Source: Endomychus coccineus
Lineage: Eukaryota > Arthropoda > Insecta > Coleoptera > Endomychidae
Length of the DNA stretch: 64,000 bases
Direction: 5' to 3'
NCBI GenBank assembly: GCA_958510875.1
Contig: OY294067.1
Span: 261,145,736 to 261,209,735, forward strand
Both the position numbers and the translations under genes were made by a program. Below are positions 55,960-64,000 of the stretch, one piece after another. Each line of letters opens with the position of its first letter. The stretch's first letter is position 1. A model generated the notes under the pieces. That model was not told the DNA's origin. It did no database searches and was given only the letters and a program-made list of their open reading frames with translations.

Positions 55960-57690
55960 TGCTGGTTCATTGTATCTCGCCTATGCATTGTATTTTTGTA
56001 CCTTGTACGAGTTCGTATAAGTTCTTTACTGGGTTGGAACTGTATAATTCTGGTTAACCGTAAGGCTTTCCAAAAATTGACTGTCTTTTGCGATCCAGTG
56101 CCTCGCATTTATACAGTATGTGTGTCACTGATTCTGTATCCTCACCACGAAGTCTGCATGTCAGGTCACCATTGTACAGTCCCATTTTATTTAGGTGCCA
56201 TTTTACTGGCGCATGGCCAGTCATGAACCCTGTTACGACTCTTATTTCTTCCCCATTTAGTGCTAATACGTTTTGGTTACCCTCGTGGTCTGTTCTGGAT
56301 CTGGAGCGTTCTCCCACCCCCTTCTTGCAAGTTCGTCAGCTTTTTCATTGCCTGTCGTTCCCTGATGTCCCGGCACCCAGATCAGCTCAACGCGGTTTCG
56401 GTCTGCCAGTATTTCAAGTTCTTCTTTGCATGTCCATACGAGACGGGATGTCACTTGCTGTCTCATCATTGCCTTATATGCAGCCTGACTGTCAATATGT
56501 GGATCTGCTCATCTTCGATGGCTCTCCGATTGTTTTCCTTCACGTATTGAAGGATTGCATACACCTCTGCTTGAAAGACAGGTTTGTTTACCTAATGAAT
56601 AGCTGAAGCCAGTCTCTGGGTTTCTCGAGTATACTCTAGCACCTGCACCTTTTTCAGTCTTAGACTCCTGAATGTGTTGATAAAAGAGTATCTTGGATAG
56701 TAGACTTCCACGGACAGCTAATCTTGAAAAATCAATAGCTATTGTGACGCGGAACCCATCCGCAAGACAAGATTTTTCAAAAGAGTATCGTTTTGGAATG
56801 TGATCTGTTCTCAGACCTAAGGGTCACGATTTTCACGATGTTTATGTGTCCTGACCCAATGTGAACATTATCCAGAGTATTTTGTATTCCGAAGGCACCA
56901 AGTCTTGCCCCTCCTTGGATTACAATTGGAGGGGAGGTAATCCCAGTAGTGTCTCCACTGCTGCAGTGAGCGTTGATTTCATGGCCCCTATGATCCCATG
57001 ATATGCAAGTCGCTGGACCTTGATTAGTCTTGTCATGGTTCCTATTTGGTGTGTTTTATGCTACCATACCGAAGATGCGTATGTTATTACGTGTTTAACC
57101 ACCATGTTGTACAACATGTTTGGTCGTAGCCCCCATTTTTTCCCAAAGGAGTGTGGCCACAAATAATGAGGTGTCTTTTTCAATTACTTTTCCCAGATGT
57201 TGGTTCCAAGTCAGTTTTGAATCTAGTATCACTCCGAGATATTTGACTTTTTCTTCCATCTGTCCAGCTTCTTTTCGAATCTTCAGAGGTCCCAAGCCCT
57301 CGTATCTGCGTTTACGAGTGAATGCTACTATGGTAACTTTGTGGGGCCTGATATTCAGTTCCTCTGAATCCGTACTTGTTATTACCAGGTTCAAAGCCTT
57401 TTGCATCTCTGACCTTGGAGTTGTATCTTCCTTGTACCATGGCAACTATGTCGTTGGCATATCCAAGGGTATCCTTTGTCCTGGAGGGTTCTCATTATCT
57501 CGTCCACGACCAGGTTCCACAGGAGTGGAGATAGTTCACCCCTTGCGAGCATCCTCTGGTCACTCGGGCCACTACGGTCTCCTCCATTATGGTTGCATGG
57601 ATCATCCTGTTCCTCAGCATTGAGTCTATCCAGGCCACACATGTTTCTCGATTCCTCTGTGTTCAAGGGAATCAGGTGTGTTGTGATATG
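55960..57690 (-). pseudogene. LINE family E: RT, RNase H and C-terminal domain
   Basis: Read from 57690 down: ARGELSPLLWNLVVDEIMRT (motif B, Q-G changed), YANDIVAMVQ (motif C 'YADD' with one D changed to N), VTIVAFTRKRRYEGLGPLKI, EKVKYLGVILDSKLTWNQHL, then TYASSVW-type thumb. RNase H follows: QAEVYAILQYVKENN (catalytic E), DSQAAYKAMM (catalytic D), VELIWVPGHQGTTGNEKADE (final D). It ends with FMTGHAPVKWHLNKMGLYNG, CRLRGEDTESVTHILYKCEA, the C-terminal zinc-knuckle-like domain. RNase H plus this tail indicates an I/LOA-type element. Several frameshifts; a 48-bp PLE scrap interrupts it. Confidence 0.88.
56738..56785 (+). mobile_element. 48-bp PLE 3'-end fragment inside LINE family E
   Basis: CTATTGTGACGCGGAACCC, CCGCAAGACAAGATTTTTCA match the sequence that follows the hammerhead core in the PLE copies at 23.39 and 25.23 kb (GCTATTGTGACGCCG; GCAAGATTTTTCACAAT). 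It interrupts the LINE between RT and RNase H. So a severely 5'-truncated PLE insertion, or a short patch repair event. Confidence 0.65.
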
Positions 57691-57714
57691 GTATCACTTA
57701 TCTGTCTATATGAG

Positions 57715-57840
57715 ATATATTGATAATATCCGATTGATTTCAAAGGAGGTTGTGTTCAACTTTTACATCAACATCAGCTGCTTTCAACTCTCAAATGTCA
57801 TGCTAGTGGAAACATGCAGATTGTCGTTGCTGGTTTTAGT
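57715..57840. repeat. repeat shared with 48835-48960
   Basis: ATCCGATTGATTTC, GGAGGTTGTGTTCAAC, CAGCTGCTTTCAACTCTCAAA and CATGCTAG correspond to the copy at 48.84 kb. It abuts the truncated end of a mariner here. Confidence 0.6.
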
Positions 57841-57844
57841 AGAG

Positions 57845-58310
57845 TTTTATCATCCTCTGTCTATAGTAATGATGGCTCTATGTTTCATCTACGATTATGA
57901 AGCGACGCAGAAACTCCTCAGGACTGCGACGGAAAAACTCCAAGCCACGATTGCGTTTATTCTTCATTGAGGGCAAATGCGGCTTCCATCTTTTCTAAAT
58001 CTTTTTCATACCCAAATGTTCGTACGAAATTGAAGCTACTGAGCAGTTTGGTATGCGTGTGGCCCCAACAAATACGCGGAGTTTCACTGGTCGATCACTC
58101 AAGACCATAATGTAGATTTTAGCCCTTATTTCTAGGTACTCGCAAACGATGTTCATGACTTGTGAATGTAACACCACGTTTAAACTTATTCACCTAATTT
58201 TATATAGACTTAAACGCTGGTGCGTTCTTTCAACTCGATTTGATTTCTTTCGGTGTCTTGCTTTTCAAATGAAAGTGTTCAATGACAGCCTGAGTCTCGT
58301 TTTCATCCAT
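57845..58310 (-). pseudogene. mariner (irritans-type) transposase, N-terminal half
   Basis: Starts at an ATG (58310): MDENETQAVIEHFHLKSKTP, KEIKSS, then KRGVTFTSHE, KIYIMVLSDRPVKLRVFVGA, TRIPNCSVASISYEHLGMKK (second helix-turn-helix), KRWKPHLPSMKNKRNRGLE, and RRSPEEFLRRFIVVDET with the first catalytic D in 'VDET'. After that it loses similarity and joins a short repeat. Stops and frameshifts are present. The second and third catalytic D and both TIRs are missing. Irritans-type assignment follows from the pattern '-VI---LKG-SPKEI' and 'HLGM-K'. Confidence 0.8.
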
Positions 58311-58319
58311 TGTTCGAAT

Positions 58320-59050
58320 AACCAAAGTTGTTTGCTCATGAACTGTAACAATGAAACTACGCAACAGATATGGCTGAAAATTTTATTGCCGCCTATTCAA
58401 AGATGGTATTTCTGATACTTCAAGCAACATCTGCAATTTGTAGCGACTTATTGACGTATTATCATGATATATTCCTCCGTTCTCTCTCGGTTTATAACCA
58501 AATTTGAAATCTCGCATTCCAGGATTTGTATCAAAAGAACTTTAGTACCCACAAAAATGCGTTGTCATGCGGTAGTATTCGTCACAAAGCGAAGTGTCCA
58601 TTGATAGATTCGAGTTCGATTGTCGTTTATTACTTCCTGGTTGTTTCTTGGAATAGAACCAATTTTTCTACTTTGCAATCATTAAAGAAACATTTCTATG
58701 TATCATGCGTATAGTTACGAAATTGTTCGGTTCTTACCGCTTTCAGATTATCCTTTTCAACTAAGCCGCTCATTATTCACTCACAGAATGTATAATTATA
58801 AGCAGCCGCCAATAAGTAGTTGATTGTCACCTTCCTATTCCATGTTTTGATTTCGATACATATTAGGTAGTACCCATTATCTCTTCTATCAGTATGTTGA
58901 ATGACGTTTGAGATTTCAGGAACCTCATTTTTCTATATAACGTTCCTGGGCCATTTATACCCTTATATGACCGGTTACATAACAATTCATGTAGTTTTCA
59001 TTCCTTGAAACAGCAGGAAGGGAGATAGTGGCCATTAGTGGAAATAAATG
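58320..59050. other. no recognised gene
   Basis: No assignable coding sequence or repeat structure. A 62-codon frame at 58526-58714 (+) has no known motif. Confidence 0.35.
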
Positions 59051-59059
59051 GTTCTTTTT

Positions 59060-59510
59060 TCAGAATTGATGGTAAAAGTCATACACCTGAATGGTTTTGT
59101 CCCCGGAAATTCAATAAAGGTGACTGGTGAGACGATTTTTGGTTCTCAATACCAATGCAAGGAACATTTTTTCCAAGCAGCTTTTGTAATGGACCTCACA
59201 TGACCGTTGCATGAGAAGGTGCTGTCGGTAGTGATACCCAGCATGGATATTGAGGACTTCATAGGAACAGTTACCTGATATCATCATATTAGGTATTGTG
59301 GAATCCACTTTCGAAGAAAATTCAAAATTGAGTTTTGGTTACATTGAACTCTATTGGATAGGAGGTTGAATATATCGAAACACCGCAGGCGCATCGTATT
59401 TCAAAAAGTAAATCCAGAGAACATACGTCTAAAAAGTCAAAAAGGTTTAGCAGAAATGAGATTGAAACATTCTGGAAAGGCCCTGGGAGTAAATTTCTCA
59501 GAGATAAAAA
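59060..59510 (-). pseudogene. LINE family A RT fragment
   Basis: Read from 59510 down: IEFNVTKTQF, then ESGFHNT in a shifted frame ('FSRKV-STIP'), MMISGNC, SISMLGIT-like sequence, and SCNGHVRS with KAA further on. This matches 16402 onward in order (LNATKTQ, MMISGTT, SISMLGIT). Only the region after the palm remains. Multiple frameshifts. Confidence 0.7.
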
Positions 59511-59634
59511 CTTCATCGATTATGGGTATTACCAGAGCTTGCAGGAGTGATGAGTTGAAAAACTTATTTCTAGAAAGCGTTAAGACGAAGGTTCATATCT
59601 CTATTATTCCAATCATTGTGAGGTCTTACTTCTT

Positions 59635-60672
59635 ATTTGAGTTCTAGAAAATGAATTTTCATGAAACATTGTGCAAAGGGTTAGTAATAACGTTAATAGA
59701 AAAGGTAAAAAAAAAATTAAATTCGCAAATGATTGGAAGTGGTAGACCTTTTTGGACCCAAATAACGATGTTTATACTCCGAATTTCTCTAAAAAATGAA
59801 TAATTTCCGAGATATGGCCACTCGAAACTTCCCAAAGGGAGGGGGGGATGTAAGAGGTGGAGGAACATCTGAAATAATTCAGGTGAATGTATGATTGGGA
59901 TACAATTTCTTTTTATTCTCAACATTTTTCTCAAGAACATGAATAACCACCCAAATATTTGCCATTGTAGCGCTTCGGAAATGAAGAAATTTTATCTCTT
60001 GAAATTTTTTCTTCACATCCATATTTTCCGAGCTATAGACAGTTTTTCGCCGCAATAAAAGTACTAAATTTTTAATCAGTAAATGGTTTTTTGAGAAAAA
60101 CATATTGTTAAATTTTTTTTATTTCAGCTGTCTGTATCACACTTTTAACATTAAAAATAAAAAACACTTGTTTCGGATAAAGATTAAAATGTTTAGTACT
60201 TATGTGCAATGTAAAAAAAATCTCGAAGTGCTCAATGTATACGTATGAATTTTTTTAATTCAACTATTTCAAAGCTCTAGAATGTCAAAGAAATGGGTGG
60301 TCTTTCATGTTCTTCCGGCAAAAGTCGAACAAAACACACGTGAAAAAAAACAAATTTCATTTCGATCATTCATTCACCTGAATTTCTTCTGATTTTCACC
60401 CACATCTTACATTTCCTTCCCCCACTTTTAGGACTTTTTGAGTGGCCATATGTCGAGAAATATTAATTTTTCAGAAAAATTCGCAAGAGTATTTTGGGCC
60501 AAACTAGGTAAGTACCTATATATTTTTAACATATTACGATACCCTTGATAAAAGGGGTGTATTCTACCACTTCCGATCATTATTGAATTTAATATTTTTT
60601 TCCTTGTTTTATGACGTCATTACTTACCCATTGCACAAGGTCTTATCTAAATTTATTTTGTAGAACTCAAAT
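59635..60672. mobile_element. 1.04-kb foldback element with ~250-bp inverted arms
   Basis: The left end starts ATTTGAGTTCTAGAAAATG and the right end, reverse complemented, starts ATTTGAGTTCTACAAAATA. Arms continue through TTGTGCAA.GGGTTAGTAAT / GGGTAAGTAATGACGT, GGAAGTGGTAGA, ATGGCCACTC and ATTCAGGTGAATG, ending near 59890 and 60370. The middle ~480 bp is AT-rich and non-coding. It is a non-autonomous inverted-repeat element; superfamily not determined. Confidence 0.8.
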
Positions 60673-60775
60673 GAGATTTACACTCAAACAAAGATTTCTC
60701 GCAGCTTTACAATTGTACAGAAAGGATTTCCGATAACTGGGGTCCAATTATGCAAAAAATACATGAATTTGAGTC

Positions 60776-61120
60776 TTGTTTCACACCAAAGATTTTGAAT
60801 TTTCCAACAATGGAAAATATTCCCAACAATGTGTTCGAATCAAGCAGTATACTGGTCATTATCTGCGAAGCTCATCAGCAATCCTTCCAAATGCTAGTGC
60901 CAGTATGACCATACTGAGACCTCGCTGCGTCCTCAACAGTCGCAAAAAATTATATCCTAAAGAATCGACCTACAATAGATTGGACGTGAATGAGAAGATC
61001 CAAGGAACTAATGAAACATCTAAACAAAGAAGTTCAGCTCAGGAGATTGAACGTATTCCTTATGAAAATAATACACAAAATATTTCCATTCCAAACCCGT
61101 CTAAATTTCTCATTATCTAA
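60776..61120 (+). other. unassigned 114-codon open frame
   Basis: Open frame with QQCVRIKQYTGHYLRSSSAI, STYNRLDVNEKIQGTNETSK and PSKFLII before a stop. It begins with a non-ATG codon just after a stop. Hydrophilic, no recognised domain. It is one of the longer frames outside transposons here, so an exon is possible, but nothing supports it beyond length. Confidence 0.2.
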
Positions 61121-61124
61121 TATT

Positions 61125-62100
61125 CAGTGACTCATATACTACACGTGAGCTATAGCTCATAACTCACGTGACAAGTGGAATTAATGATGACATTAAAATC
61201 TTTCAGTGTTGAATAACATAATACATCACGATAATTTATACCCGTAAGTGACCGAAAGCGAAACTTGCGTTAGCAAAAGTTGGGTGAGAGAAATTAGTGA
61301 TCTACAAATCAGTTGATTGATAATACTTTCATATTCCTGAGTTTTACATTTTAATGTCAAGTGAAAACAAACACTCATTGTTTTGAGTCTACAAATAGTA
61401 TTATTGAGAAGGTCCCAGTGTGTGTGATTAATTAATCAAAATTAATAAATAATTCTTCCTGTAAGTCTTCTGAATGAGTTATTATCGGCAAGTACTTCTC
61501 AAATACATAACTTATGTCTCTTTCGCGTGGGAAGTAAAACGCGAAGAATGATATTATTCAACACGATTTACCAGATCGAGAATGGCCACACAATAGAGGA
61601 GAATGATCTTATTTATTTGTCGAAGCATTAAATTAATTTTTATATGGAACATGAAACGATACGCGTCAACAAAAAGAGACGACGATTAAAAACTCAATCG
61701 CAATCAACGGAACAAAGAAATAAAAATTCCCAATGTCGCTCGTCCAACAAAAAGTTCCTGTTCTCGAACAATTGCGAGGCTGACCATTACTCTGAACATA
61801 ACTAACATTTAGTCCTTTCAAGTCGCAAATGTATTTGTGTCAAGTGACAGCGGGATATTGTGAATGTCTCACTTTAGATGACTGTCAGTTATACCTGCGG
61901 AATATTCTTTGAGAGGGTTTAATGGCATTAAAACATGCAGTCATGGTAAGTTATTACTAGACGTATTATAATATAACGACTAAGGTATTCGGAAGTGAAG
62001 AATCATGTTTTCGTCTACTGCGTTTATTAGCAAATTTATTCTGTATTTGGGAATGATGAGGGATCATCGTTAAGCAACTCAACATTCCAAGAAAATAAAT
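61125..62100. other. no recognised gene
   Basis: AT-rich, with no motif. Nothing identifies a promoter or start site. Confidence 0.35.
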
Positions 62101-62103
62101 GTG

Positions 62104-62197
62104 TGGGTGGGTATGGTTTGTACACTATTTACTGGGCCATTTTTATAGAGAGAAACATAACCAGTGCTTCCTATTTGGATTTATTAAGAAACCACAT
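62104..62197 (+). pseudogene. Tc1/IS630-type DDE transposase, left piece (interrupted by a mariner)
   Basis: Frame GPFF-like: WAIFIERNITSASYLDLLRN then HI, matching the 'GP-FFEG-VT---YLD-L' block between the first and second catalytic residues of DDE_3-type transposases. It stops at the TA where a mariner is inserted and resumes in frame at 63284 with VPAVREL. The N-terminal domain and first catalytic D are not found upstream. Confidence 0.72.
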
Positions 62198-62198
62198 A

Positions 62199-63281
62199 CG
62201 AGGGCAAGATAGAAATTCCCTGAAAAATAAAACAGATGGCGCCACAATCGAAAATCCCATCGGAGTGATATGTCATTCACTTCTATTTCGAGACCCATCG
62301 AAAGCAAGCAATCTTGAAGATTTAAGTAAGCTTGGAAAAAACTAAATTTTGCATTTTGATTGAACATTATTTCTTGCGTGGAAAAAACATTAGGCAAGCC
62401 AATCGATTGGAACGATTTACAAATGGTTCACAGATTTTCGTTGGGGTAGTATGACCTCCAACGACGCCGAACGTTCTGGTTGTCCAATTCAGGTTACGAC
62501 GCCAGACATCGTCGATAAAATCCACGGTATGATATTGGACGCTTGGCGAGTCAAAGTGCACGAGATTGCACTCTGTTGACAACAAGTGCGACCGTGTGAC
62601 AACTTCAAAGGAGTGTTTGGCGGTGTTCAAGCGCGATAAGAAGGACTTTTGGCACTGTTTCGTATCCGTGGACGAAAAATAAATCCATCACAACACGAAA
62701 TAGAATAAAGAACAGTCAAAACAGTGGACTTGTCCTGACGAATCGAAGCCAAAAATGGCCAAAGTGGGTTTATCGGCCAACAAAGTTATGACAGTTTTCT
62801 GGGATGCACACGATATATTCCATATCGATTACCCTGAAAAGGGCAAAACGATCACCAGCTTATATTATGCAGAGCTGTTGGATCGATTCGACGCGATTTG
62901 ATGCAGAACGGTGACATTCAGCAAAGAAAAAAGTGCTCTTTCACCAGGTCAACGCACCGGCGCACAGATTCGCAGTCGCAATGGCAAAATTGCATGAGCT
63001 GCGCTACGAATTTGTTCCTCATCCACCATATTCTCCAGATTTGGCCCTCTCTATTCCCAAATTTGAAGAAATGGCGGAAAGAAATTTAGCTCCAACGATT
63101 AGGTCATCGCTGGAAAAACGCCTATTTTGAAGGATTGCCGGGATCGAAAGATTATAAAAACGTTGGATGAAGTTTATCAGCCTGATAAACCCCAGGTAGA
63201 TCATGTTGGAAAATAAAAATAAGTTTTGACTCAATATTCACTTCTTGTTTCATTTTTCAGGGACTTTTCACCTTGCCCTCT
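62199..63281 (+). mobile_element. mariner element, 1,083 bp, with both TIRs and TA duplication
   Basis: The left TIR CGAGGGCAAGATAGAAATTC and the reverse complement of the right TIR, AGAGGGCAAGGTGAAAAGTC, both continue CCTGAAAAAT. TA flanks both ends (62197-62198 and 63282-63283), the mariner target duplication. The length is a little short of the ~1.3 kb of intact mariners because the N-terminal part of the gene is deleted. It sits inside another transposase gene whose frame rejoins when it is removed. Confidence 0.9.
62385..63220 (+). pseudogene. mariner (irritans-type) transposase
   Basis: The gene should cut and paste the element at TA sites using a D,D34D triad. Frames give WFTDFRWGSMTSNDAERSGC, VTTPDIVDKIHGMILDAWRV, KVHEIA, then FWHCFVSVDEK with the first D, SKQWTCPDESKPKMAKVGLS, KVMTVFWDAHDIFHIDYPEK, LLDRFDA, LFHQVNAPAHRFAVAMAKLH, ELRYEFVPHPPYSPDLA. 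The second catalytic D ('HQDNAP') is V, and the third (SPDLA) is kept. Several stops (after VDEK and LDRFDAI) and frameshifts; the helix-turn-helix N-terminus is missing. Inactive. Confidence 0.87.
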
Positions 63282-63283
63282 TA

Positions 63284-63611
63284 GTACCCGCAGTACGTGA
63301 ACTATTCTCAGGGGGAAATGATCAACAAGTAGCTGATAACGTTCGTATCCAGAAAGATGATGCAACATCTCATCATGCGTGAGTAAATAAGTCCCATTAG
63401 TGAAGTATTCCCTGGGAAGGGGAGGAGCAATCGAATAACCACCACGATCACCAGATCTCACTCATCTAGATTTCTATCTGTATAGTTGTAAGAAGGAACT
63501 GTTCATAGTTATAGAGACAACAATTTGGAAGACTTAGAACTAAGGATTGCGGCACTTGAACGGATACCTGAAGCCACAAACGGAGCTCAATTTGAAGACG
63601 TAATACATTAA
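63284..63611 (+). pseudogene. Tc1/IS630-type DDE transposase, right piece
   Basis: Resumes VPAVRELFSGGNDQQVADNV, then IQKDDATSHHA with the second catalytic D ('FQQDGA-PH'), a frameshifted 'W-PRSPDLT-LDF' block read as ISLI/SPDLTHLDFYL with the third catalytic residue, and in another frame VHSYRDNNLEDLELRIAALE, RIPEATNGAQFEDVIH and stop at 63609-63611. The C-terminus 'NGAQFE' is related to the 'NGRQFEHLI' pieces at 51.8-52.0 kb. Together with 62104-62197 it forms one old copy. Confidence 0.8.
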
Positions 63612-63884
63612 TTTGTTACTTTTGACTTCAGAATAAGTTCTTTCTAATTTATCCCCTAACAGGTACGAAATGAGTTTAATAGGGTTTGATTGTTCATCAA
63701 GTTACCTTTTATTTGGGGTATCACAAAAGGTAAACTTCCATCAGAAATAAGAAAGTTGTTAGAGATAGTGGATAATTTGAACTTCAAAAAGACGTGAATA
63801 TCTCCAGCTTAATAATTGAAAATCGATGTGTTCCAAAAGTTATGGACTTGTTTTTTTTCTATACTTTCGCTACATGTCAGCCAG

Positions 63885-64000
63885 CGGTTGAATGTTGTGA
63901 GAGGAGATAGGTATTCGAATTTTTCTTGAAGGTTTGGACGTTACAGGCATAAGAAAAGACCTCACTAGGCGAAGAGTTCCACAACTTCGCTATTCGATCG
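63885..64000 (-). pseudogene. LINE family A RT C-terminal end, cut by window edge
   Basis: On the minus strand: KLWNSSPSEVFSYACNVQTF then KKNSNTYLLS, the C-terminal 'LWNSLP--VFP---N-Q-FK' block. Almost the same as 16.6 kb (NLQTFKKTSNAYFLS frame) and related to the block at base 1-40. The rest of the element would lie beyond base 64000. Confidence 0.75.

Overview
The window is AT-rich, intron-era eukaryotic DNA made almost entirely of broken transposable elements. The mix of irritans-type mariners, BED-finger hAT elements, Tc1-like elements, several non-LTR retrotransposon families and many Penelope-like elements (PLEs) points to an arthropod, most likely an insect. I cannot place it more finely from sequence alone. 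I found no host gene that I would defend. A few unassigned open frames are flagged as possible exons at low confidence.

Layout. 0-3.5 kb: edge of a minus-strand LINE (family A), a 152-bp palindrome and two head-to-tail PLE fragments. 5.2-6.8 kb: a satellite array with 182/170-bp higher-order units built from ~91-bp monomers. 7.6-10.3 kb: a tyrosine-recombinase-like N-terminus, a tRNA-like element and the 3' end of LINE family B. 11-16.8 kb: two inverted-repeat elements, a LINE family E 3' end, and a family A LINE split by a 2.8-kb element with 305-bp direct terminal repeats. 18.2-20.8 kb: the best-preserved LINE (family C), with endonuclease and an intact reverse-transcriptase core. 21-25.3 kb: three PLE fragments and a LINE E fragment. 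26.2-27.9 kb: a longer family B LINE. 29.7-30.5 kb: mariner end, MITE and an LTR-like repeat. 33.1-35.6 kb: hAT pseudogene and a foldback element. 36.1-40.7 kb: Tc1 remnant, LINE E, and a 1,707-bp tandem duplication. 41.9-49.5 kb: LINE family D, two divergent inverted PLE pairs, a deleted hAT with an exact 8-bp target-site duplication, and a Tc1 transposase. 51.4-60.7 kb: inverted ends of a DDE transposon, LINE E with RNase H, mariner, LINE A and a 1-kb foldback. 62.1-64 kb: a mariner nested exactly at a TA inside another DDE transposase, then LINE A at the edge.

Nothing here works as a pathway; the relationships are insertional. The most interesting thread is the repeated link between PLE 3' ends and hammerhead-ribozyme-like motifs (about 3.4, 21.0, 23.3, 43.3, 45.2 and 48.7 kb). 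In the 43.3/45.2 kb pair, stem II is kept by paired base changes. Other notable structures are the satellite's higher-order organisation, the near-identical tandem duplication, and several nested insertions that allow relative dating.
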